NCBI RefSeq assembly: GCF_000022145.1
Contig: NC_011891.1
Span: 3,764,501 to 3,828,500 of the forward strand
DNA from: Anaeromyxobacter dehalogenans 2CP-1
GTDB taxonomy: Bacteria; Myxococcota; Myxococcia; Myxococcales; Anaeromyxobacteraceae
DNA length: 64,000 nt
Direction of reading: 5' to 3'
Shown: one piece after another, positions 38,073 to 46,531 of the stretch
Layout: every line of letters starts with the position of its first letter
How positions within the stretch are numbered: position 1 is the first letter of the stretch
Position numbers and translations under genes: made by a program
The notes under the pieces: generated by a model
Database searches by the model: none
The model's input: only the letters and a program-made list of their open reading frames with translations
Told to the model about the DNA's origin: nothing

Positions 38073-40291
38073 GCGCCGCCCGCCCGCTCCGCGACGCCGC
38101 CGCGGCCGCGAACGGCCCCGCGCGCACGGTGACGATCGCCATCGCCGGCAACCCGAACTCCGGCAAGTCCACCCTGGTGAACGGCCTGGCCGGCTCGCGG
38201 CTGCAGGTGGGGAACTGGCCGGGCGTCACGGTGGAGCGCAAGGAGGCGTCGTTCGAGCACGGCGGCCGCCGCGTCCGCCTGGTGGACCTCCCCGGCACCT
38301 ACTCGCTCTCGCCCTGGTCGCAGGAGGAGCGCGTCGCGCGCGACTACCTCGTCGAGGAGCGGCCGGACGTGGTGGTGAACGTCGTGGACGCGACCAACCT
38401 CGAGCGCAACCTGTACCTCACCGTGCAGCTCCTCGAGCTGGGCCTGCCGGTGGTGATGGCGCTCAACATCTACGACGAGGCGCAGGCGAAGGGGCTGCGC
38501 ATCGACGTGCGGGGCCTCGAGGAGCGGCTCGGGATCCGGGTGATCCCCACCTCCGCCACGCGCAAGGAGGGCCTGCCGGCGCTGCTCGACGCGGTGCTCG
38601 CGACCGCCGACGCGGCCGCCGGCACGCGCCTCGGCGCCCCGCCGTCCTACGGCCCGGACCTCGAGGACGCCATCGCCGCGGTGGAGCGCGCCGTCGAGCA
38701 GGCCGACCCGGCGCTCGCCGCGAGCGCCCCGCGCCGCTGGCTCGCGCTGAAGCTCATCGAGGGGGACGCGCCGGTGGTGGCGGCGACGGCGCTCGACGCC
38801 CCGGCGCTGGTCGAGGCGCCGCTCCGCCACCTGCGGGAGGCCCACGGCGGCGACGTGGAGGCGATGGTCACCGAGGCCCGCTACGCCGTCGCGACCGGCC
38901 TCACCCGCGAGGTGCTGACGCAGCCGGCCCGGCCGCGCCGCGAGCTGACCGAGCGGATCGACCGGGTGGTGCTGAACCGCTTCCTCGGCATCCCCATCTT
39001 CCTCGCCGCCATGTGGCTGGTGTTCAAGCTCACCTTCGACCTCTCTGCGCCGTTCGGCGACTGGATCGACGCGGCCACCAACGGCCCGCTGAAGCGCTGG
39101 GCGGCGGCGCTGCTCGGCGCGGCGGGCGCGCCGGACTGGACCGTCTCGCTCGTGAACGACGGCATCGTCTCGGGCGTCGGCTTCGTGCTGGTGTTCGTGC
39201 CGGTCATCTTCGCGATGATGTTCTTCATCACGCTGCTCGAGGCCTCTGGCTACATGGCCCGGGCCGCGTTCGTGATGGACAAGGCCATGCACGCCATCGG
39301 CCTGCACGGGAAGTCCTTCATCCCCATGGTGCTCGGGTTCGGCTGCAACGTGCCGGCCGTCTACGCGACGCGCACGCTGGAGAGCCACCGCGACCGCGTG
39401 CTCACCGCGCTGCTCGTGCCGCTCATGTCCTGCGGCGCGCGCCTCCCGGTGTACGTGCTGTTCGTGGGCCTCTTCTTCCCCGGCCGGTCCGGCACGGTGA
39501 TCTGGGGCCTCTACGTCCTCGGCATCGCGCTCGCGATCGGGGTGGGCATGGTGTTCAAGCGCACGCTGTTCCGCGGTGAGGCGCCCGCCTTCATCATGGA
39601 GCTGCCGCCCTACCGCATGCCCTCGATGCGCAGCCTGTGCCTGCACACCTGGGAGAAGGGGAAGCACTTCCTCTACAAGGCGGGCACGTACATCCTCGCG
39701 GTGTCCGTGATCGTCTGGTTCCTGCTCAACCTGCCCTGGGGCGTCGCGAGCAAGAAGGACTCGCTGCTCGGCCAGGCGGGCCAGGCGGTGGCGCCGGCGC
39801 TCGCGCCGCTCGGGTTCGGCACCTGGGAGGCGGCCTCCTCGCTCCTCACCGGCATCATCGCGAAGGAGATCGTGGTCGGCACCATGGGCGAGATCTACGC
39901 GCCGGCGGCGCCGCCCGAGCCGGCAGGCCCGGCGCCGACGCTCGCCGAGGACGCGCGGGAGCTGGCGACGTCCTTCGTCGCCGCGGTGGGCGCCGCGGGC
40001 GCGAACGTGAGCTCCACGTTCGGCCTCACCTCGCTCCGCGCCGAGGACGACACCGCGCCGGACACGCCGCTCAAGCTCGCGGTCCACCGTGCGTTCACGC
40101 CGCTCACCGCGCTCGGCTTCATGATCTTCGTCCTGCTGTACATGCCGTGCGTGGTGGTCGCCATCGCCATGCGCCAGGAGCTGGGCGGCTGGAAGTGGTT
40201 CGGCGTCGCGTTCGCGTACCAGACCGCGCTGGCCTGGAGCGTGGCGCTCCTCGTCCACCAGATCGGCCGCGCGCTCGGGCTGGGGGCGTGA
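38069..40291 (+). CDS. feoB: FeoB ferrous iron transporter
   Basis: A 740-residue inner-membrane Fe(II) transporter. The cytosolic G domain has G1 GNPNSGKST (residues 27-35), G2-region NWPGVTVERKE, G3 DLPGTYSLSPWS and a G4-position LNIYD in place of the usual NxxD form. After the helical spacer come two Gate (nucleoside-recognition) blocks with MVLGFGCNVPAVYATRTL and the C-terminal GIIAKEIVVGTMGEIYA. It starts with GTG overlapping the second feoA. It is intact and full length, and is expected to work under anoxic, low-iron conditions. Confidence 0.97.
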   Translation: MSAARPLRDAAAAANGPARTVTIAIAGNPNSGKSTLVNGLAGSRLQVGNWPGVTVERKEASFEHGGRRVRLVDLPGTYSLSPWSQEERVARDYLVEERPDVVVNVVDATNLERNLYLTVQLLELGLPVVMALNIYDEAQAKGLRIDVRGLEERLGIRVIPTSATRKEGLPALLDAVLATADAAAGTRLGAPPSYGPDLEDAIAAVERAVEQADPALAASAPRRWLALKLIEGDAPVVAATALDAPALVEAPLRHLREAHGGDVEAMVTEARYAVATGLTREVLTQPARPRRELTERIDRVVLNRFLGIPIFLAAMWLVFKLTFDLSAPFGDWIDAATNGPLKRWAAALLGAAGAPDWTVSLVNDGIVSGVGFVLVFVPVIFAMMFFITLLEASGYMARAAFVMDKAMHAIGLHGKSFIPMVLGFGCNVPAVYATRTLESHRDRVLTALLVPLMSCGARLPVYVLFVGLFFPGRSGTVIWGLYVLGIALAIGVGMVFKRTLFRGEAPAFIMELPPYRMPSMRSLCLHTWEKGKHFLYKAGTYILAVSVIVWFLLNLPWGVASKKDSLLGQAGQAVAPALAPLGFGTWEAASSLLTGIIAKEIVVGTMGEIYAPAAPPEPAGPAPTLAEDARELATSFVAAVGAAGANVSSTFGLTSLRAEDDTAPDTPLKLAVHRAFTPLTALGFMIFVLLYMPCVVVAIAMRQELGGWKWFGVAFAYQTALAWSVALLVHQIGRALGLGA

Positions 40292-40292
40292 C

Positions 40293-40466
40293 ATGGGTGC
40301 CGGCGATCTCGTCGCGGCGGCGGTCATCCTCGGCCTGGCGGTGTGGCTCCTCTGGCGCTCGGCGTTCCGGCGCGGCGGCGGGTGCGCCGGCTGCTCCGGC
40401 GCAGGCTGCGGCCGGCCCCCGGAGCACGGCGGCGCCCTCGTGAAGCTGGGACGGCGCGGGCGCTGA
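40293..40466 (+). CDS. FeoB-associated Cys-rich membrane protein
   Basis: A 57-residue protein starting 1 bp after the feoB stop. One membrane helix (DLVAAAVILGLAVWLLW) is followed by a basic turn and the cysteine cluster CAGCSGAGCG, the standard pattern of the FeoB-associated Cys-rich family. It may bind iron at the FeoB cytosolic side. Confidence 0.88.
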   Translation: MGAGDLVAAAVILGLAVWLLWRSAFRRGGGCAGCSGAGCGRPPEHGGALVKLGRRGR

Positions 40467-40529
40467 GGGCAGGCGGCGCTCCGTCGCGGGCCTCGACGCG
40501 TGGCGGGCGTCCTCCTAAGCTCCGCCGCC

Positions 40530-41552
40530 ATGGATCCCTACGGCCTCCGCCGCGTCATCTCCCCCGCGGGCGTGCTCCCGCAGCGCGCCGACGTCCTCGA
40601 CCCGGCGCTGCCGCTCGGCGAGGACGAGCTGTCGATCGAGGTCGAGGCGCTCAACGTGGACGCCGCCAGCTTCCGCCAGCTCGAGGGCGCGGTGGGCGGC
40701 GATCCCGGGCGCATCGGCGACGAGGTGCTCCGCATCGTCCGCGCGCGCGGCAAGATGCACAACCCGGTCACCGGCTCGGGCGGCATGCTCATCGGCCGCG
40801 TCCGCGCGCTCGGGCCGCGCCACCCCGCCGCGGCCGCGCTGCGCCCGGGCGACCGGATCGCGACGCTGGTCTCCCTCACGCTCACCCCGCTCCGCATCGA
40901 CGGCATCCGCGCCGTGCGGACGGAGATCGACCGGGTCGAGTGCGACGGTGAGGCGATCCTGTTCGCGACCGGCCTGTGGGCGAGGCTGCCGGACGATCTC
41001 CCCGAGACGCTGGCGCTCGCCGCGCTCGACGTGTGCGGCGCGCCCGCGCTGGTGGCGCGGCACGTGCGCCCGGGCATTCGCGTCCTGGTGCTGGGCGCGG
41101 GGAAGTCCGGCGCGCTCGTCGCGGTCCAGGCCCGCGCCTCGATGGGCGACGACGGTGCGGTGGTGCTGGCGGATCGCTCCGAGCCGGCGCTCGACGCCCT
41201 CGGCGCGCTGGGCGTCGCCGACGCGCGGCTGCGCGTGGACGCCACCGACCCGCTGGCGGTGCTCGCCGCGGCCGAGGGCGCGGGCGGGCGCTTCGACCTC
41301 GTGGTGAACTGCGCCAGCGTCCCCGGGACCGAGATGGCGGCCATCCTCGCCGCGAAGGACGGCGGGACCGTGATCTTCTTCTCGATGGCGACCAGCTTCA
41401 CCGCCGCGGCGCTGGGGGCGGAGGGCGTGGGCAAGGACGTCACCATGCTGGTCGGCAACGGCTACGCCCCGGGGCACGCCGAGCTCACCCTCGACCTGCT
41501 CCGTCGCCACCCGCGCCTGCGCGCGCTGTTCGAGCAGCGCTACGCGCGCTAG
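40530..41552 (+). CDS. kdd: L-erythro-3,5-diaminohexanoate dehydrogenase-like
   Basis: A 340-residue NAD-dependent enzyme of the lysine fermentation pathway; it oxidatively deaminates 3,5-diaminohexanoate. The family signature is strong from the first residues: DPYGLRRVISPAGVLPQRAD, VEALNVDAASF, GKMHNPVTGSGGMLIGRV, ATLVSLTLTPL, WARLPDDLPETLALAALDVC, then the Rossmann turn VLVLGAGKSGALVAV and VGNGYAPGHAELTLDLL. No other lysine-fermentation genes (kamA, kamDE, kce) are in the window, so it is an orphan here. Length is normal. No good ribosome site is visible. Confidence 0.9.
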   Translation: MDPYGLRRVISPAGVLPQRADVLDPALPLGEDELSIEVEALNVDAASFRQLEGAVGGDPGRIGDEVLRIVRARGKMHNPVTGSGGMLIGRVRALGPRHPAAAALRPGDRIATLVSLTLTPLRIDGIRAVRTEIDRVECDGEAILFATGLWARLPDDLPETLALAALDVCGAPALVARHVRPGIRVLVLGAGKSGALVAVQARASMGDDGAVVLADRSEPALDALGALGVADARLRVDATDPLAVLAAAEGAGGRFDLVVNCASVPGTEMAAILAAKDGGTVIFFSMATSFTAAALGAEGVGKDVTMLVGNGYAPGHAELTLDLLRRHPRLRALFEQRYAR

Positions 41553-41663
41553 TGCCCCCGCTCCGGCCGCGGCCGGCCGCCGCCGCTCGATGGGCGGGGC
41601 CGCTGGCGCGGTAGCCCGCGCGCGGTATCATCCCGCCGCCGCGCGATGCGCGGCCGTCGTCAC

Positions 41664-41749
41664 GGGGCCGTGGCGAAACTGGCAGACGCGGGGGACTTAA
41701 AATCCCCGGCCGCGGAAGCGGCGTCCCGGTTCGAGTCCGGGCGGCCCTA
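41664..41749 (+). tRNA. tRNA-Leu(UAA), integration site of the element
   Basis: An 86-nt class II cloverleaf: acceptor GGGGCCG/CGGCCCT with one G-U pair, anticodon arm GGGGA-CTTAAAA-TCCCC (anticodon UAA), a long variable arm GGCCGC...GCGGC, and T arm CCCGG-TTCGAGT-CCGGG. Its last 24 bases form part of the attL repeat, and the integrase frame runs antisense through its 3' half. Confidence 0.97.
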
Positions 41750-43010
41750 CACTCTGAAACGCCGTCGCCGCAGGGGCGAGAACGCGAGGGGAGCCGAGTC
41801 CAGGCACCGGCTGCAGCCCTGGTGCAGCCCGCGGAACATCGAAGGCGCGCGCCACCACGCCGCCGAGCAGGTCCTCGGCGAGGTGGGTGTACTTCGCGGT
41901 CATCCTCGGGTCGGAGTGCGCGAGCAGCGCCTGCCCGGCGCCCGTCCCGCCCGCCGCCACCACCGCCGTGCCGAACGAGTGCCGCAGGTCATGGAAGCGG
42001 ACCTTCCGCGGCACCGGTCGCGCGTAGACGCTGTCGTGGCCGCAGCTCGGGCAGGCGTCCGGGATCGGTGGCGGCTGCACTCCGCCCCGCTCCTCGGTCC
42101 AGCCGCACGCGGCGCGCCGCCGGCAGCGGAGCTCGTGCCCGGTGACCAACCCGGCCCGCCCGCAGGCGCGGCGGAGCATCTTCACCAGGTTCGGGAGGCG
42201 CTTCGTCCGGTCCCACGCGAACAGGTACGCCCCCGGTGTCGCGAGCTGCCGCTCGAGGTCCGCCACCAGGTCGTCGTGGATGGGCAACCGGCGCGCCTTC
42301 TTCCCCTTCGAGATCGTCGCGTTCAGTACCTGGTGCTCGAGATCGACGTCGGCCTTCCGGAGGCCGAACACGTCGCCTCGGCGGAGCCCGGTGAAGAACG
42401 CGACCTTCGCCACGGTCCGCCAGCGCGCGAAGATGTGCGGCTCGAGCAGGGGCCACTCCGCCGGCGTGATCACCTGGATGCTCTTCTCCGGCGGCCTGAG
42501 CTGGCGCGCCTCGGGCACCGGGTTCGGCCGGCCCTCCCACGGCCCGCCCTGCACCCGCGCCGCCTCGAAGATCGCGTTCAGGTGGCCGCGGATGTGCTTC
42601 ACGCTCTTCTCGCTGAGCTCGCCGAGCTTCGCGCCCAGGAGGCGGTCGACGACCGCCGTGGTCACGTCCACCGCCGGCATCCGGCGCAGCCGCACCAGGT
42701 GGCTCGAGCACCAGGCGGCGAACGTGGGCGACCGGAGCCCGGCGCCGCGGGTGGTCCCGTAGAAGTCCTCGAGGTCGCCGAAGGTGACGCCGGTGGTCGC
42801 CCCCCGCGGGCGCGGCGCGAGGCCGGCGCGCTGCCGCTCGGCCAGGTCCTCGAGCTCGGCCAGGAGCCGGCGCGCCTCGCCGCGCAGGGCGATGGGGGAC
42901 AGCGGGCGCCCGTCGGCGCGGCGCTTCCTCACGGTGCGCTGCCGCTTCCGGCCGGCGCCGTCCACCCACTGCACCACGATCCGCTCGCCGCGCTCGAGGA
43001 TGGCGCCCAT
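41697..43010 (-). CDS. int: Tyrosine-family integrase whose C-terminus is set by the att site
   Basis: A 437-residue recombinase with the catalytic set Arg in FFTGLRRGDVFGL (about residue 205), Lys in ATISKGKKARRLP, the HxxR motif FHDLRHSFGT (about 340), His in LAHSDPRMT and the nucleophile Tyr in KYTHLAED (about 372). A CxxC-type insert (C...CGW...CPSCGH) lies just before HxxR. The last 18 residues come from the att core and tRNA-Leu read antisense, ending at a TAA inside the anticodon arm. In the circular element the frame would instead pass through attP into the segment at 58505-58834 and give 537 residues. It is coupled to the upstream HTH gene (2 bp gap). Confidence 0.93.
   Translation of the reverse strand: MGAILERGERIVVQWVDGAGRKRQRTVRKRRADGRPLSPIALRGEARRLLAELEDLAERQRAGLAPRPRGATTGVTFGDLEDFYGTTRGAGLRSPTFAAWCSSHLVRLRRMPAVDVTTAVVDRLLGAKLGELSEKSVKHIRGHLNAIFEAARVQGGPWEGRPNPVPEARQLRPPEKSIQVITPAEWPLLEPHIFARWRTVAKVAFFTGLRRGDVFGLRKADVDLEHQVLNATISKGKKARRLPIHDDLVADLERQLATPGAYLFAWDRTKRLPNLVKMLRRACGRAGLVTGHELRCRRRAACGWTEERGGVQPPPIPDACPSCGHDSVYARPVPRKVRFHDLRHSFGTAVVAAGGTGAGQALLAHSDPRMTAKYTHLAEDLLGGVVARAFDVPRAAPGLQPVPGLGSPRVLAPAATAFQSVGPPGLEPGRRFRGRGF
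41726..41754. repeat. attL core
   Basis: A 29-bp direct repeat made of the T arm, the acceptor 3' strand and 5 bases beyond tRNA-Leu. It is identical to 58834-58862. Flanking bases differ on both sides. Confidence 0.93.
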
Positions 43011-43012
43011 GG

Positions 43013-43207
43013 CTACTCCTCTGCCGTGTCCAGGTACCGGCGAAGGACCTCCGGCCGCCAGCGGTACAGCGCGCCCAGCTTCACCGCGGGCAGCTTGCCG
43101 AGGCGGCGGAGCTTGTAGACCAGCTCGACCGAGCACGCGAGGTGCGCAGCGACCTGCTCGGCCGTGAGCAGTGGTGACCCCAGCGCCGGCACGGTGGAGG
43201 TGCTCAC
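43013..43207 (-). CDS. AlpA/excisionase-like helix-turn-helix protein
   Basis: A 64-residue winged-helix protein of the MerR/AlpA type (LLTAEQVAAHLACSVELVYK, LGKLPAVKLGALYRWRPEVL). It lies 2 bp before the integrase and overlaps the XRE gene by 4 bp. It is a probable recombination directionality factor or transcriptional activator of int. Confidence 0.85.
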   Translation of the reverse strand: MSTSTVPALGSPLLTAEQVAAHLACSVELVYKLRRLGKLPAVKLGALYRWRPEVLRRYLDTAEE

Positions 43208-43410
43208 GGCCGGAGATCCTCAGCGGAAATCCCCAGGACCCTCGCGACGGCCTGGGCGGTCCGATCCGACATGAGCTGTGGGGCCTTCTCGGCCCAGTAC
43301 AGCGTCGCTCGACTGATCCCCGCCGAGACGGCGAGTTGCTCCATGCTCAGCCGCGCGCGCTGTCTCGCAGCTCGCAGAGGGCTCGCGTTCTCAGGATTGG
43401 CGCTAACCAT
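43204..43410 (-). CDS. XRE-family regulator
   Basis: A 68-residue HTH protein (SPLRAARQRARLSMEQLAVS, AGISRATLYWAEKAPQLM, AVARVLGISAEDLRP). The start at 43410 has GAGGA upstream; a longer frame to 43473 adds 21 unlikely residues. It is coupled by ATGA to the AlpA-like gene. It is a candidate repressor of the element. Confidence 0.82.
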   Translation of the reverse strand: MVSANPENASPLRAARQRARLSMEQLAVSAGISRATLYWAEKAPQLMSDRTAQAVARVLGISAEDLRP

Positions 43411-43539
43411 GACGCGAATCCTCGCTCGGTTTTCGGAATCGTCCAGCGCAGTGCACACTCTCTGGTAGGACACGATCCGTGTAGTACCGGCGCTGCCCGC
43501 GAGCCTTCCGCCAGCGGCCCCACCGCGCGCCGGAGCTAC

Positions 43540-43761
43540 CTACTCGGAGCCCGCCTTCTTCCGGCGCTTGAGCCAGGCGTCGAGGATCTCGCGCATCACC
43601 TCCGACGCATCGACCCTCCGAGCTCCGCGTTCGATCATCCGGCGCGTGGCTTCCTCCCGGAGCGCGTCATCCTGTTCCGGGGTCAGCGTCCACTGCCCTT
43701 TCACGAAGCCCTTCGTCGGCACCACGCGCCACTGTCGAGCGGGTTTCGGCGTCTTCACCAT
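43540..43761 (-). CDS. Small basic protein, possible RHH/antitoxin-like
   Basis: A 73-residue basic protein: KGQWTLTPEQDDALREEATR, then DASEVMREILDAWLKRRKKA. The middle resembles a ribbon-helix-helix arrangement, a short beta strand then two helices. A 14-bp palindrome lies 31 bp upstream. No family is certain and no toxin partner is obvious. Confidence 0.6.
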   Translation of the reverse strand: MVKTPKPARQWRVVPTKGFVKGQWTLTPEQDDALREEATRRMIERGARRVDASEVMREILDAWLKRRKKAGSE

Positions 43762-43791
43762 GTCGGGACCCCTCCGTCCCGAAGGGTACTA

Positions 43792-43805
43792 TCACGCCGG
43801 CGTGA
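43792..43805. promoter_or_regulatory. 14-bp palindrome, possible operator
   Basis: TCACGCCGGCGTGA is a perfect palindrome between two minus-strand genes. It overlaps the stop of the upstream gene and precedes the small RHH-like gene. Confidence 0.45.
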
Positions 43806-44208
43806 CAGCGTGCCTGCCGCGGCGGGGCTGAGACGCCAAGTCTGATCCGACTTCGCGCTCGACGGCGTCGAGAACCCGCTCCAGGTGTGCCGCGGCGCTG
43901 ATCAGCCTCGTGAGCTGCATCTCCGGATCGGGGAGCCGGGAAGGCTGGCCGCTCTGCTTCAGTGCGAACTCCACGAGGCCTACGTCGAGCAGCATCGAGG
44001 TCAGGGCGTCTGCGCCGCTCCCGTCTGCGGCCTGCGCCTGCGCGAAGGCGGTCCGGATGCTCGCCCGAACCCGCTCGAGACGAGGACCATCCGGGAGCGC
44101 AAGAGCCCGAGCATCCAACCGGCTGCGCTCGCGTCCCCTATCAGCGCTCAGCTGCTTCGCGCGGCCAGAGGCGGCCTCAGCCTCGAACTGTTTGTGCGCC
44201 CTCTTCAT
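43792..44208 (-). CDS. Helical protein of the element, function unknown
   Basis: A 138-residue soluble, largely helical protein with a basic N-terminus (KRAHKQFEAEAASGRAKQLS) and later MLLDVGLVEFALKQSG and LISAAAHLERVLDAVERE. It is the first gene of the leftward regulator-integrase unit. No domain is recognised. Confidence 0.55.
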   Translation of the reverse strand: MKRAHKQFEAEAASGRAKQLSADRGRERSRLDARALALPDGPRLERVRASIRTAFAQAQAADGSGADALTSMLLDVGLVEFALKQSGQPSRLPDPEMQLTRLISAAAHLERVLDAVEREVGSDLASQPRRGRHAVTPA

Positions 44209-44561
44209 TGTGAATCCTCCTGGCCACGGCTGGTTTGGGAAGGGGGCCGTGCCCTGTAATCCGGCACGCTAGCACGCTAGCACGCCAACGAGCAACACCC
44301 CTCCAGCTCTCGCGGGCCGGCGGGCCGGCGAGTTAGGGGCCGCGGTCTGAGTACAGTCGCTGCGGTGGCCTCAAGCCGCGCGGGACGCCGACTCGGACGA
44401 GCGTCCCGGGCGAGGAGTCCGGAATCGGCGCGCATCTGTGCTGCACGGCATCGGCTCGGCCTGCCGCTGGGGGTTTTGGTGTTCCCCGGGCCCGGTCGAG
44501 CCGGCGGTGGTGCCCGCGAGCTGGCTCGCCGCGCAGGCACGGACGGCGGCGCACCGGCGCG
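44209..44561. other. 353-bp gap with a short tandem repeat
   Basis: No convincing gene. It holds an 8-bp unit, GCACGCTA, three times with one change (44264-44287), and just beyond a GGGCCGGC double repeat. As the region upstream of the element's leftward regulator operon, it is a good place for its promoter and operators. Confidence 0.5.
44264..44287. repeat. Three 8-bp tandem repeats
   Basis: GCACGCTA, GCACGCTA, GCACGCCA in direct order, about 55 bp upstream of the leftward operon. They could be binding sites for the XRE or AlpA-like protein. Confidence 0.6.
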
Positions 44562-44750
44562 CTAGCCGCGGGTCCGCATCCGCGCGAGGCGCTCCTCCGC
44601 GCGGGCGTCGGCGAGGTCCTCCTCGGCCGCGACCTGGCGCAACCGGTGCCGGCGCCACGCCGTCAGCACGGCGTGCGCCGCCACGTAGCAGGAGATCCAG
44701 GTCAGCGCGAGGCCGACGGGGATCGCCAGGAGCGCGACGAGCGGGTCCAC
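44562..44750 (-). CDS. Small membrane protein, 5' end touching the IS
   Basis: A 62-residue protein with one long hydrophobic stretch (LVALLAIPVGLALTWISCYV, AAHAVLTAW) and a charged C-terminus (EEDLADARAEERLARM). Its GTG start is made by the outer three bases of the IS inverted repeat, so the original 5' end may be lost. A holin-like or phage membrane role is possible but unproven. Confidence 0.5.
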   Translation of the reverse strand: MDPLVALLAIPVGLALTWISCYVAAHAVLTAWRRHRLRQVAAEEDLADARAEERLARMRTRG

Positions 44751-46258
44751 TCAGGGACCGTGAAGTAATCCGTCCGCGCTGCGGGTGCGGCGCGGGCAGG
44801 CGCCCGGGGTCGAGCGCGCCCACCTTCGGGGACGCGGGGGCGTCGGAGGGCTCGTTCAGCCGGCGGAGCTCGGTCCGGCGCCGGGAGTCCCGTCCGGAGG
44901 CGATTAGGCCGAGAGTCTGCTCGCGATGAGACGCATGATGTTGAAGCTGATCGCGGCGAGCAGCACGATCGTCTTCACCTTTACCAGCCCTCGGACGTTC
45001 AGCCGGTCGAGTCGCCGGTGCACACGGAGATCTGCGTTCGTCCTCTCGGCGAGGACGCCGCGCTGCACGTAGACGCGCTTGGCGTCCTCTGTCCCCATCC
45101 GCACGCGCCAGGCCCCGATCGCAGGTGTGTCGTTGCGCTTCGGAGCGTGCGGATCGACGGCTTTGCTCTTCGGCTTCGGCAGCGGCGCATACGGAGTCGC
45201 GCCCCGCTCTGCGATGGCCTCGATGTTGTCGAGCGTCACGAAGCCACCGTCGACCAGGTACTCGCGTGGCGTCTCGCCCGTTCGGCGCCGGATCTCGTCG
45301 AGCATCGGCACGACGTGCGGCTGGTCGGTACCGTTGTTCGTGACGTCGGTGCCCACGATGACACCGCTCTCGTCCGTCGCGAACTGCACGTTGTAGGCGG
45401 GCCGGAACCCACCGTCCGCCATCTTCATCACGCGGCTCTCCGCGTCCGTGGTGCTGACGCGGATCTCGCCGCGACGCCTCGCGTCCGAGGGCTTCTTCTC
45501 GTCTCGCTCGACGCGCTGCTTCTCGACGACTTCGACCTCCGCAAGTGCGGCCTCGACGGCATCGAGCCGAGCTTGCGCGGCCCGCTCCTTCGCAGCCTGC
45601 ACACGCTTCGTCGAAGCTGACGGATCGCTCTCGATCTCGCGCCTGAGCTTTCGGACCTGTTCCTCGGCTTCTTTGCGGCAGCGCTCCAGTGACTGACGAC
45701 GCCGGAAGCTCGCCGCGCCGGCGCTCGCCCGGACCTTCATCCCGTCCTGCGCCACGCGCCGGAGCTGCACCACGCCTTCCTTCATGAGCGCGGCCAGCAC
45801 CTGCGTCATGAGCCGGTCGAGCTTCTTCCCGTGCTCCACGCGAAAGTCGGCGAGCGTATGGTGGTTCACCGGCACCCCGCCGCAGATCCAGCGGTAGGGC
45901 GCGTCCCGCTCGCACAGCCGCTCGAGCAACCGCGCGCTCCCCACGCCCTCCGAGTTGGCGAACAGCCACAGCGCGAGCAGCACCGCCGGGTCCGTCGCTG
46001 GCCGCCCAGCATTGCTGCCGCGCGACGCGATCTCGTCGTAGAACGCCGACAGGTCCAGCCGCTCGACCAACGTCCAGATGGCGCGAACCGGGTGCTCGTC
46101 CGGGACCAGCGCTTCGAGGTCCGTCGGCTGCAGCGAGAGTTGATTTCGGACCGGCCTCACCACCCGCGGCGCGTCGTGTTCGCTCACGCCCCGAGAAGAT
46201 CACGGCCGGCGGCCACAGTCCATGGGGCACCGGCCGATTCCTTCACGCTCTCTCAGTG
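44748..46258 (-). mobile_element. IS1182-like insertion sequence, 1.5 kb
   Basis: One transposase gene lies between 25-bp imperfect terminal inverted repeats, 44748-44772 and 46234-46258 (20 of 25 match, both starting CACT). No clear target duplication is seen. The element sits between two small minus-strand genes of the prophage and touches both. Confidence 0.82.
44904..46187 (-). CDS. IS1182-family transposase
   Basis: A 427-residue transposase. The N-terminal DUF772-type region (RNQLSLQPTDLEALVPDEHP, GRPATDPAVLLALWLFANSE, HTLADFRVEHGKKLDRLM) is followed by the DDE nuclease parts: VAQDGMKVRASAGAASFRRR, FRPAYNVQFATDESGVIVGT, YLVDGGFVTLDNIE and RVYVQRGVLAERTNADLRVH. Length is normal and the frame is intact, so the IS may be active. 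It starts with GTG. Confidence 0.92.
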   Translation of the reverse strand: MSEHDAPRVVRPVRNQLSLQPTDLEALVPDEHPVRAIWTLVERLDLSAFYDEIASRGSNAGRPATDPAVLLALWLFANSEGVGSARLLERLCERDAPYRWICGGVPVNHHTLADFRVEHGKKLDRLMTQVLAALMKEGVVQLRRVAQDGMKVRASAGAASFRRRQSLERCRKEAEEQVRKLRREIESDPSASTKRVQAAKERAAQARLDAVEAALAEVEVVEKQRVERDEKKPSDARRRGEIRVSTTDAESRVMKMADGGFRPAYNVQFATDESGVIVGTDVTNNGTDQPHVVPMLDEIRRRTGETPREYLVDGGFVTLDNIEAIAERGATPYAPLPKPKSKAVDPHAPKRNDTPAIGAWRVRMGTEDAKRVYVQRGVLAERTNADLRVHRRLDRLNVRGLVKVKTIVLLAAISFNIMRLIASRLSA

Positions 46259-46438
46259 CACCGCCGCGGGGTCGCAGTCGTGCGGAGGCACCTTGTCCGG
46301 CGATTGCGCCACGATGAGGGTGTCGCAGTTGCGGCAACGATACGCTGGCGCACTGGTGAGTCCGCCCGTTGTCGTCACTTCCATCTTCGTGAACAGCCCC
46401 TCGACGTACCCACCCACAATCAGCCGCCTCGTCGCCAT
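46253..46438 (-). CDS. Small zinc-ribbon-like protein, 3' end cut by the IS
   Basis: A 61-residue protein: ATRRLIVGGYVEGLFTKMEV, then YRCRNCDTLIVAQSPDKVPP and HDC, a CxxC...C arrangement. Its last codon and stop are supplied by the IS inverted repeat, so the product is probably truncated. The function is unknown. Confidence 0.5.
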   Translation of the reverse strand: MATRRLIVGGYVEGLFTKMEVTTTGGLTSAPAYRCRNCDTLIVAQSPDKVPPHDCDPAAVH

Positions 46439-46531
46439 GGTGATCTCCTTGTCCTACTGGTGCGGACACGGATCCATGGGGGTCTGACAATGAGTGAGAA
46501 CACGGAAAGTAGAGTGAGGTAGGCTAGTCGC

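Noticed and set aside
44740-46265. Target-site duplication around the IS1182-like element
   Set aside because: The flanks do not repeat for any reasonable placement of the ends; a CAC match next to the repeats is too short to count.
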